DNA of 64,000 bases from JAVJUV01 sp040220415 (GTDB taxonomy: Bacteria; Pseudomonadota; Alphaproteobacteria; Rhodobacterales; Rhodobacteraceae): positions 1-64,000 of the forward strand of contig JAVJUV010000050.1 of NCBI GenBank assembly GCA_040220415.1, read 5' to 3'. This document shows, piece after piece, positions 33,444-42,707 of the stretch. Within the stretch, counting starts at the first letter, position 1, and every line of letters begins with the position of its first letter. The notes under the pieces were generated by a model. The model was not told the DNA's origin and ran no database searches. It worked only from the letters and a program-made list of their open reading frames with translations. Both the position numbers and the translations under genes were made by a program.

Positions 33444-34667
33444 TCAGGCCGCGATGCGTTGGCCTTGTGGCGTTTGTTCCGCTGACGGCATTTCGAGCTC
33501 GATGTCCGGTGCGACATGGGCGGCCTCGGAAACGAGGTTCTGGATTTCCTGAACGGAAATCGGCCAGAGGCGCGGATAGATGACCTTAAGGTGCTGGCGG
33601 ATCATCAGAATCAGCGTGTCGCGGTATGCCGCCGAAATATCTTCATCTGAGGATTCGATCTCGGTCAGCAGTGCTGCTGTTGCGAGATTGATCTCGGCTT
33701 GCGTCGCCGAATTGGATGCCAGGTCCATGAGTGCGGCCGCGTAAAGCTCCGGGTCGAGAAGGTCGCGCGCGGAATCGTATTCCGTCAGAAGCGGCATGAA
33801 GAATAAGGCATATCCACCGAATCCCAGCGTGCTTTCGGTGCGCTGCATTGCCAGGTCGGCTTCGCGGATGATGTCGTCGCCAGTAATCCGATCATGCGCG
33901 ACCATCGCGGCGACATGAACATTGTAGATGTTCGAGTTCGACGGATCGAGGTCGATCCAGACGTCGAAAAGGTCTTCCAGCTTGTCCTCGCCACCGGGTG
34001 AGCCGAGCGCGTGCAGATAATGCGACTCGGCCAGAAGCGGCGACATGAAGGACATCGCGTCGAACGGTTCGAGGATTTCGCCAGCGGCGATGAAATGCTG
34101 CGCCATCCTGCGCCAGGCGGCGCGGCGTTGATCCGCGGGCCAGTCGGCGCCGGCGAACGCCTCGCCCAGGATCATGTGGGCCCTGGCAGCCAGCAGTGCG
34201 AAGATATGGTTTTCGGGTGTCTGGCGATGGGTGTCCATGAAGTGGCCGACTTCGGTCCTAGCGTCGTCAAGGTCGGACAGCGTGCTGCGAGGTGCGTCGT
34301 CAATCAGGCCTTGCAAGCCCGAAAGGCAAGTCCTGACCGCGATCTCGTGATATCGGACGCCTCCGGGCGACGCAGTGAGGTTGGCTTCCCAATTTGAAAT
34401 TTTCTCCGCGATTTCAGCCCACTCGTCGGCGATCATCAAGTCTGCGACAAGAAGCGATACCGCCACGCATTCGCGATGGTCCGGATCGTCGCCTTCCACC
34501 GGCAAGTCGGCGGCACTCTCGGGCATGACGGGTTTTATTCCTGCGGTCAGCGGGTCGCGGCGCGCGCTCCGGCGAAGTCGCGGCGAGAAAAACGCAAGCA
34601 CGACGGTCGCAATGAAGGCAAGCACCGTCAAGCCGGTCAGGAGAGAGTCGAAATCGGACAAGGGCAA
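33444..34667 (-). CDS. Unknown membrane-anchored helical protein
   Basis: 407 aa. The in-frame start is TTG 34667 (a TTG six bases on is an alternative); a stop lies just upstream, and GGAG is 12 bases ahead. One N-terminal membrane segment (GLTVLAFIATVVLAFF, about 11-27) leads to a long soluble helical region with TPR-like spacing (e.g. HIFALLAARAHMILGEAFAGADW; HYLHALGSPGGEDKLEDLFDVWI). No catalytic motif is recognised. It converges on the SLT pair with seven bases between stops. Type of fold is a guess. Confidence 0.75.
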   Translation of the reverse strand: MPLSDFDSLLTGLTVLAFIATVVLAFFSPRLRRSARRDPLTAGIKPVMPESAADLPVEGDDPDHRECVAVSLLVADLMIADEWAEIAEKISNWEANLTASPGGVRYHEIAVRTCLSGLQGLIDDAPRSTLSDLDDARTEVGHFMDTHRQTPENHIFALLAARAHMILGEAFAGADWPADQRRAAWRRMAQHFIAAGEILEPFDAMSFMSPLLAESHYLHALGSPGGEDKLEDLFDVWIDLDPSNSNIYNVHVAAMVAHDRITGDDIIREADLAMQRTESTLGFGGYALFFMPLLTEYDSARDLLDPELYAAALMDLASNSATQAEINLATAALLTEIESSDEDISAAYRDTLILMIRQHLKVIYPRLWPISVQEIQNLVSEAAHVAPDIELEMPSAEQTPQGQRIAA

Positions 34668-34761
34668 TACTCAATCAGTCTCCGGAAACAATCTGGAAAC
34701 TCGACAGGCATTCCGGCAGCATTGTGGCAAAACAGCCGTTTTTTCGTGGTATTGTAGGTTC

Positions 34762-35622
34762 TTAGCGCGCCCAGCTTGGCATTCTTGTGTTTTGGACAAG
34801 CGAAACGGTCGGTGCGTGGGGGCCACCAAGTGCAAGGGTTTCCCGCTTCAGCAACTCAATGGCATCTTCCGATTTCGACGGAAGCGACGAGGCCGAGATC
34901 GGTTCGCCGACCGTCAGTCGGTAGGGCTGTTGGTCCTTGTTCAGCGTCTCGTAGAAAAGCGTGATGTCGCGCAGCGTGGGATGGATCAGGTCGAAAAGGT
35001 AGAAAAGCGCCGAGTTTCGGGCTCGAATGTGCAACGGGATGATCGGTAGGTCGTGTTTCCGAGCAATCATGGCGGCCGAAGCCATCCAGGGACGTTCGTG
35101 CAGCCTAAGCCCCTGCCGCTTGGCCAGTCGGCCCGAGGGGAAGATCACGCCCAACCTGCCCGCGTCAATGGCGCGTTTGGTGTACTCCATGGTCTCGCGC
35201 GTTTTGGCCTTGGTGCGCTTGTCCACGCGCCATTCGACCGGCGCGATCAGACTTTCGAACTGAGGTAAAATGCGCAGGATGTCCGAATTTGCGTAGATGA
35301 ACATGTCCGGGCGAATCGGGAACAACGCATGGTGCAGCATGATCCCGTCGGCGATCCCGGTCGGATGGTTCGCAACGATCAGTGCCGGTCCCTGGCGTGG
35401 AACGTTGTGCAGACCCGTGACCTTCATATCGCGGGCCAAAAGCCCGGCCACATGGTGCATGATGTGGTCGGTTGGCCAATCCTGATAGAGCTCGCCCAGC
35501 GTGATCGTCTGGCGATAACCAAGAAGGCCCATAAGCATGCGTCGGGCAACGGGGGCGAAAGGTGACGTCCCGTAGAGCCAAGGCGCGCGCTCGGCGATCA
35601 AAGGGTCAAGGCGCTTTTCCAT
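34762..35622 (-). CDS. PlsC-like 1-acylglycerol-phosphate acyltransferase family protein
   Basis: 286 aa from ATG 35622. HPTGIADG (about 93-100) is the catalytic H-x4-D motif; IFPSGRLAKRQG is the phosphate-binding block; PIIPLHIRARNS follows. The family transfers acyl chains to glycerophospholipid-type acceptors at the inner membrane. An N-terminal extension of ~75 residues precedes the catalytic motif. The neighbour downstream is the unknown 407-aa gene, 94 bases away. Confidence 0.85.
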   Translation of the reverse strand: MEKRLDPLIAERAPWLYGTSPFAPVARRMLMGLLGYRQTITLGELYQDWPTDHIMHHVAGLLARDMKVTGLHNVPRQGPALIVANHPTGIADGIMLHHALFPIRPDMFIYANSDILRILPQFESLIAPVEWRVDKRTKAKTRETMEYTKRAIDAGRLGVIFPSGRLAKRQGLRLHERPWMASAAMIARKHDLPIIPLHIRARNSALFYLFDLIHPTLRDITLFYETLNKDQQPYRLTVGEPISASSLPSKSEDAIELLKRETLALGGPHAPTVSLVQNTRMPSWAR

Positions 35623-35767
35623 TGCCGCATGTCAACCAAAGTCAGGCAACAAACTGATGACAACAATATATCATCCTGCAAGGTGCCGCCGAGTAGGCTT
35701 TGCGCCACCGGCAGATTTCAGCGCAAATTACTAAAAACATCACATAAATCTTTGAAATACAGCAAGG

Positions 35768-38404
35768 TCATTGGTTTTCCCTGCGACTTTCACACGGCTG
35801 TGCGTCAAGCATTCTCGAGACCATCTCGTTCATGTCGGGACTCAGCCCGCGCGTCGAGCGAATCGCATTTAGCACGTCGCGCACCTTGCCCTGCCTGTCG
35901 CCGTCATAACGTGTCCAGGTCTCGAATGTCGTTGCCATGCGGGCGGCGGTCTGCGGATTGACGGGGTCGAGGCGGATCAGCCAATCCGCCACCAGCCGAT
36001 ACCCGGCGCCAGATGGGTCGTGGAAGCCGGCCGCATTCCCGGCCAATGCGCCGATGACAGCCCGGAACCGGTTGGGTGTCTTCCAATGGAAATCGGGATG
36101 GCGCGTCAGGGCTTCGGCCCTGGCCACGGCTTTTTCTGGTGTGGCGTTGGCGATCTGGATCGCGAACCATTTATCGAGAACGTTCGAGTCATTTCTCCAT
36201 TTTTCATAAAAGGTTGCGGCTTGTTTCTCACCTTCGCCCTTCCCAAGCAGGATCGAAAGTGCCCCAAGGCTCTCGGTCATGTTGTCGGTAGTGGCAAAGA
36301 GGTCGACGGCCAGTTCCATCTGGGCTTCGTCGGCGCAGACGAGCAGGTTCAGCGCTTTGAGCCTAAGTGATCTTCGCCCGGCCGACGTGGCATCGGGTGT
36401 GTAAGTTCCGGGCACGTCCATATTGTCATAAAGACTGGTCAGTGTGGGGCGAAGCGCTTTTCCGATATCTGCGAGCATTCCTTCACGGGCGTCGTGAATC
36501 GTGCCCGGGTCCGGCGTGACGCCGTTGTCATGAAGGGTCTGTGCCATATCGTCTTCGGAAGGCAGCGAGAGGGCGAGGGCTCGGAAGGCCGGGTCGAGAC
36601 TTTCGTCGTTCGCGAGGCGATTGAGCGAGTCGAGCCATGCCATGCTGGGGGCGCTGCCGTTTGCGATGCGGCTGACAAGTTCCTCCTTGCCCAGTTGTCG
36701 CCCCGCCTCCCAGCGATTGAAAGGGTCGGTGTCGTGCGCCAGCAGGTGAAGACGTTCTTCCTTCGAGGTCTGCCGCTCCAGGATTACGGGGGCGGAGAAA
36801 TTGCGAAGAAGCGATGGAATCGGCCGCGACCCGAGCCCATCGAACGAGAAACTTTGCCTCTCGTCGGTAAGTTCGAGAACCGTCGTAGGCACGACTTCAT
36901 CACCATTGGGACCGATCAGCCCGACGGCGATCGGGATGACCTGCGGCGATTTTTCGAATTGTCCGGGCGTGTGGCGTGTGTGTTGTTCGAAATCAAGGGT
37001 GTAGGTGCCGTGATTGAAGGTATCCGTCACGCTTACCCGGGGCGTTCCGGCCTGTGTATACCAACGCTTGAACTGCGTAAGGTCGCGCCCGGTGGTGTCT
37101 TCGAACACCTTGAGCCAATCCTCGATCGTGGCCGCTTCGCCGTCGTGGCGGTCGAAGTAGAGGTCGAGTGCCTTCGAGTACGCATCGTTGCCCACAAGCG
37201 TCTTCAGCATTCTGATAACCTCGGCGCCCTTCTCATAGACGGTTGCCGTGTAGAAATTGTTTATCTCTTGAAACTCGGCGGGCCGGACGGGATGCGCGAG
37301 CGGCCCGGCGTCCTCGCGGAACTGGCGAGCCCGCAGCATCAGCACATCGTCGATGCGCTTGACCGCGTGAGAGCGCATGTCGCCAGAGAACTGCTGGTCG
37401 CGGAAAACGGTCAGACCTTCTTTGAGGCATAGCTGGAACCAGTCGCGGCAGGTGATGCGATTACCCGTCCAGTTGTGAAAGTACTCGTGGGCGACGATTC
37501 CTTCGATCGACTCGTAGTCCCTATCGGTCGCCGTCTCCGGCGAGGCCAGAACATACTTGGAGTTGAAGATGTTGAGGCCCTTGTTCTCCATTGCGCCGGC
37601 GTTGAAATCGTCAACCGCGACAAGGTTGAAGACGTCGAGGTCGTAGGCGCGACCGTAGACCCGTTCATCCCAGTCCATAGAACGCTTCAAGGCATCGAGG
37701 GCATAGGCGCAACGGTCTTCGTCGCCGGGGCGGACCCAGATGTTCAGAGTTACGTCGCGCCCTTCCGAAGTGCGATAAGTTCCAGTGTGAGCCACGAGAT
37801 CACCGGCGACCAAGGCAAAAAGGTACGAGGGTTTTGGCCACGGGTCGTGCCATTCCGCCCAGCCAGGACCCGAAGCAACCGGGTTGCCGTTGGAGAGCAG
37901 CACCGGCAACACTGGACTGTCGGGAACAGGCTCGCCGTTCGACCGGGTAACAAGATCGTCACTTTCGATCCGCACCGTGAATCTCGCCATGACGTCCGGT
38001 CGGTCCGGGTAGAATGTTATACGTCGGAAACCTTCCGCCTCGCATTGGGTGCAGTAGATACCATTCGAAATGTACAGACCTTCCAGCGCGGTATTCGACG
38101 AAGGGTCGATCTCGACTTCTGCTTCCCAGATGAAAGGGGCGTCGGGCACGTCTGCAGTAAGGATTCCGCCTGCAAAGTGCGGCTTCGAATCCCTTCCATC
38201 GATCCGTGCCGATTTCAGCGACAGACACTCGCCGTGCAGTTCGAAGCGGCGTTCGGTGACTTCAGGATTCGGACGAAAATGAATGCGGGACGTCACAGTT
38301 GTGTGCTTCGGATGAAGCCGGAAGGTCAGATGTACGTCGTCGACAAGGAAGGCCGGCGGCCTGTAGTCGGCAAGACGGATGGTCTGCGCTTTTGCATCGT
38401 TCAT
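35768..38404 (-). CDS. pepN: Aminopeptidase N (M1 family)
   Basis: 878 aa from ATG 38404 (MNDAKAQTIRLADYRPPAF). GAMEN exopeptidase motif and zinc motif HEYFHNWTGNR with the third ligand in LKEGLTVFRDQQ, all about residues 245-320. The Ala-rich helical C-terminal domain closes the proteobacterial PepN type. Broad cytosolic aminopeptidase. No T-rich terminator follows. An upstream frame to 38458 is open but unlikely. Confidence 0.96.
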   Translation of the reverse strand: MNDAKAQTIRLADYRPPAFLVDDVHLTFRLHPKHTTVTSRIHFRPNPEVTERRFELHGECLSLKSARIDGRDSKPHFAGGILTADVPDAPFIWEAEVEIDPSSNTALEGLYISNGIYCTQCEAEGFRRITFYPDRPDVMARFTVRIESDDLVTRSNGEPVPDSPVLPVLLSNGNPVASGPGWAEWHDPWPKPSYLFALVAGDLVAHTGTYRTSEGRDVTLNIWVRPGDEDRCAYALDALKRSMDWDERVYGRAYDLDVFNLVAVDDFNAGAMENKGLNIFNSKYVLASPETATDRDYESIEGIVAHEYFHNWTGNRITCRDWFQLCLKEGLTVFRDQQFSGDMRSHAVKRIDDVLMLRARQFREDAGPLAHPVRPAEFQEINNFYTATVYEKGAEVIRMLKTLVGNDAYSKALDLYFDRHDGEAATIEDWLKVFEDTTGRDLTQFKRWYTQAGTPRVSVTDTFNHGTYTLDFEQHTRHTPGQFEKSPQVIPIAVGLIGPNGDEVVPTTVLELTDERQSFSFDGLGSRPIPSLLRNFSAPVILERQTSKEERLHLLAHDTDPFNRWEAGRQLGKEELVSRIANGSAPSMAWLDSLNRLANDESLDPAFRALALSLPSEDDMAQTLHDNGVTPDPGTIHDAREGMLADIGKALRPTLTSLYDNMDVPGTYTPDATSAGRRSLRLKALNLLVCADEAQMELAVDLFATTDNMTESLGALSILLGKGEGEKQAATFYEKWRNDSNVLDKWFAIQIANATPEKAVARAEALTRHPDFHWKTPNRFRAVIGALAGNAAGFHDPSGAGYRLVADWLIRLDPVNPQTAARMATTFETWTRYDGDRQGKVRDVLNAIRSTRGLSPDMNEMVSRMLDAQPCESRRENQ

Positions 38405-38466
38405 GAAGTCATGTGATCCGTTCAGAATGCCTGAGGATTCAGATAATATGGAAGACACCTTGGTCC

Positions 38467-38502
38467 AAGCGCCCGTTTTTTTAAGTCCCCTTCAGGGCGC
38501 TT
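38467..38502. repeat. Inverted repeat ahead of the DUF2256 gene
   Basis: AAGCGCCC (38467-38474) pairs with GGGCGCTT (38495-38502) across a 20-base loop that contains a run of T. It lies between divergent pepN and the DUF2256 mini-gene, whose ribosome site (GGAG) begins five bases after it. It could be an operator, or a leader hairpin. Confidence 0.5.
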
Positions 38503-38521
38503 CATGCTGGAGTAGTGATAC

Positions 38522-38677
38522 GTGCCCAAGCATCGTGTGAAGGCGAATCTGCCTGTCAGGACATGCGTTGTCTGCGGTCACCCTTTCGCCTGGCGGAAGA
38601 AGTGGACGAAGGTCTGGGATGAAGTACGGTATTGTTCAGAGCGCTGCCGGGGGTCAAAAGCCCGCCGACGTTGGTAA
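38522..38677 (+). CDS. DUF2256 zinc-ribbon mini-protein
   Basis: 51 aa, GTG start at 38522 with GGAG nine bases upstream. The whole chain is the DUF2256 motif: a Cys4 site C15-VV-C18 and C38-SER-C42 around the invariant FAWRKKWTKVWDEV, and a basic tail KARRRW. The family is tiny, conserved in proteobacteria and cyanobacteria, often near photolyase/cryptochrome genes; function unknown. Here it lies between pepN and glcB. Confidence 0.9.
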   Translation: MPKHRVKANLPVRTCVVCGHPFAWRKKWTKVWDEVRYCSERCRGSKARRRW

Positions 38678-38767
38678 GGATACTTGACCACTCGCCGGTT
38701 GCCACTGTCACCGGTTTTCCATAGGGTCCCGGCGATTCCGTACACGACAGTATGCAGAGGCCTCCCC

Positions 38768-40921
38768 ATGACCAACTTCACCGAAAGAAGCGGACTGAAG
38801 ATCGCGCCCGAGTTGGCCGGTTTCATCGAGAATGAGGCGCTACCGGGAACCGGTATTGCGGCAGAGACGTTCTGGAATGCCTTGTCGGTGCTGGCCCATG
38901 ACTTCGGACCACGTAACCGGGTGTTTCTGGAGCGTCGGGAAGAACTGCAGACACTGATCGATGACTGGCACATCCGTCACCGGAACCAGCCGCATGACCA
39001 CGAAGCCTACAAGGCATTCCTGGAAGAGATCGGCTATCTCCTGCCCGAAGGCGAAGATTTCGAGATTGAAACCGCGAATACCGATCCCGAGATCGCCAGT
39101 GTGCCGGGGCCGCAGCTTGTCGTTCCAATCACGAATGCGCGCTATGCGCTGAATGCCGCGAACGCCAGGTGGGGCAGCCTTTACGACGCATTTTACGGAA
39201 CGGATGCCACCGATGGCGCCACGCCGTCGGGGCCTTACGACCGGGGGAGGGGTGCTCGGGTCGTGGCAAAGGCGCGGGTTTTCCTGGATGAGGCCTTCCC
39301 GCTGAGCGGCACCAGTCATGCCGATGCCGGGCGCTATCATGTTTCGAATGGCCAGCTTCTGGTCGATGACATGCCCCTGGTCGATCAGTCGAAATTCATC
39401 GGCTACCAGGGTCATCCAAAATCACCCTCCTCGATTCTTCTGAAAAACAACGGACTTCACGTCGAACTGGTATTTGACCGTACTCATGCCATCGGCGCAC
39501 GTGACAGGGCGGGCCTGGCTGACGTGCGAATGGAAGCTGCAGTCAGCGCGATCATGGATTGCGAAGACTCGGTCGCCTGCGTCGATGCCGAGGACAAGGT
39601 GCTCGCCTATCGCAACTGGCTCGGCTTGATGAAAGGCGACCTTCAGGACACCTTTGAAAAGGGCGGCAAAGCGCTGACCCGGCGGCTGGAGGCGGACAAG
39701 GTATTCAAAGGGCCGGACGGTGAAGACGTGACGATAAAAGGCCGGGCGCTGATGCTGGTCCGGAACGTTGGTCACCTCATGACGAACCCGGCAATCCTGA
39801 CCCGCGACGGGGCCGAGATATTCGAGGGGCTGATGGACGCGATGGTGACGACACTGATCGCGATGCATGACCTGCAGAAGACCAATGGCGACCGGAACTC
39901 GGTCGCCGGGTCCGTCTACGTGGTGAAACCGAAGATGCACGGCCCCGACGAGGTGGCCTTTGCCGACGAAACATTCACCGCCGTGGAAAAGGCGCTGGGC
40001 CTGCCGCAATACACCGTCAAGCTGGGGATCATGGACGAGGAACGCCGCACGAGCGTCAACCTCAAGCAATGCATCCGTGCGGCGAAGTATCGGGTTGCCT
40101 TCATCAACACGGGCTTCCTCGACCGGACCGGCGACGAGATTCACACCTCGATGGAGGCCGGTCCCTTCAGCCGAAAGGACTGGATCAAGCGCAAGAGCTG
40201 GATCACGGCCTACGAGAACCGCAACGTGGATATCGGGCTGGAATGCGGGCTTTCCGGAAAGGCTCAGATCGGCAAGGGCATGTGGGCCATGCCCGACAAG
40301 ATGGCCGCCATGCTGCAGGCCAAGATCGAACACCCTCAGGCAGGCGCCAACTGCGCCTGGGTGCCGTCGCCCACCGCCGCCACCCTGCACGCTCTGCACT
40401 ATCACAAGGTTGATGTGTTCGCGGTGCAGGCGGCCCTCAAGAAGAGCGGGCGGCGCGCGCACGTCGACGGGCTGCTGGATATTCCGCTGGCGACCTTCCA
40501 GAAGTGGTCGAAGGACCAGATCCGGCGAGAGGTCGAGAACAACGCGCAGGGAATCCTTGGCTATGTCGTGCGCTGGATCGACCAGGGTGTCGGCTGCTCG
40601 AAAGTGCCCGACATCAACGATGTAGGCCTGATGGAGGACCGCGCGACCTGTCGGATATCTTCGCAGCACATCGCCAATTGGTTGCATCACGGCGTCGTCG
40701 ACCGCGAAGAGGTAATGGACATCATGAAGCGCATGGCCGAAGTGGTGGACCGTCAGAATGCGGGCGACCCCGCTTATCGACCCATGGCGCCCGCATTCGA
40801 CGGGATAGCCTTCAGGGCGGCCTGCGAATTGGTTTTCGAAGGCCGACGTCAGCCTTCAGGCTACACGGAGCCGGTACTTCATGCGCGGCGTCTGGAACTG
40901 AAGGCCGCGGCTGCAGAGTAA
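38768..40921 (+). CDS. glcB: Malate synthase G
   Basis: 717 aa from ATG 38768 (MTNFTERSGLKIAPELAGFIE). Condenses glyoxylate with acetyl-CoA. Family landmarks are ITNARYALNAANARWGSLYDA (about 121-141), MDCEDSVACVDAEDK, GLNVGME-type LECGLSGKAQIGKGMWAM, and the catalytic-Asp region TEPVLHARRLELK at the C-terminus. Supports growth on C2 compounds via glyoxylate. An unlinked isocitrate lyase is not in the window. Confidence 0.96.
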   Translation: MTNFTERSGLKIAPELAGFIENEALPGTGIAAETFWNALSVLAHDFGPRNRVFLERREELQTLIDDWHIRHRNQPHDHEAYKAFLEEIGYLLPEGEDFEIETANTDPEIASVPGPQLVVPITNARYALNAANARWGSLYDAFYGTDATDGATPSGPYDRGRGARVVAKARVFLDEAFPLSGTSHADAGRYHVSNGQLLVDDMPLVDQSKFIGYQGHPKSPSSILLKNNGLHVELVFDRTHAIGARDRAGLADVRMEAAVSAIMDCEDSVACVDAEDKVLAYRNWLGLMKGDLQDTFEKGGKALTRRLEADKVFKGPDGEDVTIKGRALMLVRNVGHLMTNPAILTRDGAEIFEGLMDAMVTTLIAMHDLQKTNGDRNSVAGSVYVVKPKMHGPDEVAFADETFTAVEKALGLPQYTVKLGIMDEERRTSVNLKQCIRAAKYRVAFINTGFLDRTGDEIHTSMEAGPFSRKDWIKRKSWITAYENRNVDIGLECGLSGKAQIGKGMWAMPDKMAAMLQAKIEHPQAGANCAWVPSPTAATLHALHYHKVDVFAVQAALKKSGRRAHVDGLLDIPLATFQKWSKDQIRREVENNAQGILGYVVRWIDQGVGCSKVPDINDVGLMEDRATCRISSQHIANWLHHGVVDREEVMDIMKRMAEVVDRQNAGDPAYRPMAPAFDGIAFRAACELVFEGRRQPSGYTEPVLHARRLELKAAAAE

Positions 40922-41013
40922 GCGCGAGGCTGCTCCGCCAGTTCCCGGGATGTAATGGTTCGGCGAGTGCTCGGACGAGGAACGAGTGTAACTTTGTTCC
41001 AAGTGCATCGCAC

Positions 41014-41034
41014 TGCCGGAATTGTGCCGGAATT
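41014..41034. repeat. Direct repeat TGCCGGAATT x2 upstream of the C26 hydrolase gene
   Basis: TGCCGGAATT occurs at 41014-41023 and 41025-41034, spaced by 11 bp, one helical turn, with a related GAGGAATTTGC near 41045. The array is about 100 bases before the ATG at 41133 and lies in 211 bases without a gene (40922-41132). This is the pattern of a repressor or activator operator. Confidence 0.5.
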
Positions 41035-41132
41035 TCACGCATTCTGAGGAATTTGCACATAGCCTGAGCGACGCGGTTGTTTTCGTGCGCACCAAAAGGC
41101 ACTAAATACAGAGAGGAAAGGGAATAGCGGAC

Positions 41133-41909
41133 ATGGCACGGCCTGTCGTAGGCATTATCGGGAACCATCACCTCATCAACGATGAGTATCCGACTCATGC
41201 CGGGGGGCGGATGAACAGCCAGGCAATCCGCGAGGTGGCCGATGCGGTTCCCTTGATCGTGCCGTCCGATCCGGACCTCGTCGACATCGAGGATCTGCGC
41301 CGTGTCTGCGACGGATTTCTCTTTACCGGCGGGCGACCGAATGTGCATCCCGAGGAGTATGGTGAACGGGCGACCGAGGCGCACGGCACGTTCGACAGGG
41401 CGCGCGACAGGCTTGCGCTGCCGCTGATCCGCGAGTGTGTTGCGTCGGGCCAACCCGTTCTGGCGATCTGCCGCGGTTTTCAAGAGCTGAATGTGGCGAT
41501 GGGCGGCACACTTTACCCCGAAATTCGGGAACTGCCCGGAAGAATGAACCACCGGATGCCGCCTGATGGCACCATCGAGGAGAAATTCGCGCTGCGCCAT
41601 GACGTGACTTTCACGAAGGGCGGGGTCTTCCACCGGATCATGGGCGCCGAAGTCGTGCGAACGAACACTCTGCACGGGCAGGGGATCAAGGTGAAAGGCG
41701 AGCGGATCGTGATCGATGGCCGGGCTCCTGACGGCACTCCGGAGGCGATCTACGTCGAAGGGGCTCCTGGATTCACGCTGGGCGTCCAGTGGCATCCCGA
41801 GTACCGGGCGGCAGAAGACCCGGTATCGCGCCCGTTGTTCCAGGCTTTCGGAAACGCGCTGCGCGACTGGGCTGCTGGCGAAAGGCCAGCGCGCTTGAAG
41901 AGCGCCTGA
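41133..41909 (+). CDS. Peptidase C26 / gamma-glutamyl hydrolase (PuuD-like)
   Basis: 258 aa class I glutamine amidotransferase fold. Nucleophile Cys113 in LAICRGFQELN, His in GVQWHPEY (about 226) with the following Glu. PuuD cleaves gamma-glutamyl-GABA in putrescine catabolism, and this family also covers gamma-glutamyl hydrolases and spermidine/ polyamine enzymes. An ornithine decarboxylase gene 10 kb away hints at polyamines but they are not linked. A GAGAGGAAAGGG ribosome region precedes the ATG. Confidence 0.88.
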   Translation: MARPVVGIIGNHHLINDEYPTHAGGRMNSQAIREVADAVPLIVPSDPDLVDIEDLRRVCDGFLFTGGRPNVHPEEYGERATEAHGTFDRARDRLALPLIRECVASGQPVLAICRGFQELNVAMGGTLYPEIRELPGRMNHRMPPDGTIEEKFALRHDVTFTKGGVFHRIMGAEVVRTNTLHGQGIKVKGERIVIDGRAPDGTPEAIYVEGAPGFTLGVQWHPEYRAAEDPVSRPLFQAFGNALRDWAAGERPARLKSA

Positions 41910-41918
41910 CGCCGCGCT

Positions 41919-42539
41919 CTATCCAACCGCGAGATTGCGAATTTCGTTCATGCCTATGCAATGACGGCTTGGCCGCCCATAGGTTTGGGCATCGGCGCGC
42001 AGCGCAGGAAAGACCCTGAAGAGGCTGTCTCTTTCGCGAGCGCCGATCGTGTCGAGCCCAATACCGCCGGGATGGAAGCTTTCACTTGGCGCCCCGTTGG
42101 CGATGACGATCTGGTGTCGGTCGAACATCATGTGGTGATAGGTGACCATTCCGCCATACGCTACCGATACCCGGAAATTATCCACCAGAGCCAGCGCGGG
42201 CGCGAGGACCTCGTCCCTGCCGGTGGCCTGCCTGGCCTTGAAGCCTGACAAAAGCATCCGATGCTGTGGCGAGACGAAGAGATCTCGCTCGTTACCGATG
42301 GTGCCACGGGCAAACCGCACCGGGGCCAATGTGCCGGTAGCGCGAACACTCCTCGATCCGATCCAGCGAATGGGCTGCGGACCGCAGTCGAGCGTCACAA
42401 CGAGGTCGCCCTCGGATAGATGCTCGATGCGCCGTTCGCCATGCGGCGTCCGGATCATGGTGCCCTGCGAAAAACAAATTATGGCCTCGCCCGTTCCGGG
42501 TTGGCCGCCCGCAGGCGTGGCGCTGCTGCCTGGCACCAT
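41919..42539 (-). CDS. Short Hint-domain protein
   Basis: 206 aa from ATG 42539, with GAGGAAGAG seven bases ahead. The Hint (hedgehog/intein) domain starts at Cys in AIICFSQGTMI (about residue 22), runs TPHGERRIEHLSEGDLVVT, then the second block SPQHRMLLSGF, and VTYHHMMFDRHQIV with the late His residues. Proteins of this sort are abundant in Rhodobacteraceae and can self-cleave, often attached to a secreted C-terminal partner. Here almost no partner exists: the Hint domain is the protein. Confidence 0.85.
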   Translation of the reverse strand: MVPGSSATPAGGQPGTGEAIICFSQGTMIRTPHGERRIEHLSEGDLVVTLDCGPQPIRWIGSRSVRATGTLAPVRFARGTIGNERDLFVSPQHRMLLSGFKARQATGRDEVLAPALALVDNFRVSVAYGGMVTYHHMMFDRHQIVIANGAPSESFHPGGIGLDTIGARERDSLFRVFPALRADAQTYGRPSRHCIGMNEIRNLAVG

Positions 42540-42707
42540 GTACTCTTCCTCGATACCGCCCTGAGGCAAACGCCCCGGTCTTTTCTTGATTTTTGGCGAG
42601 TTTCGCACAAACCCGCTGCTTGGAAATTGCCCAATTATGGCGCTCACCGCAAGACTTATGTGCCCCCATCGACCGAAACACCATATCTGGCGGGTATTTG
42701 GAAGGCG

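Noticed and set aside
39422..40690. Open minus-strand frame of 422 codons over glcB
   Set aside because: Antisense shadow of malate synthase G; no start site or family.
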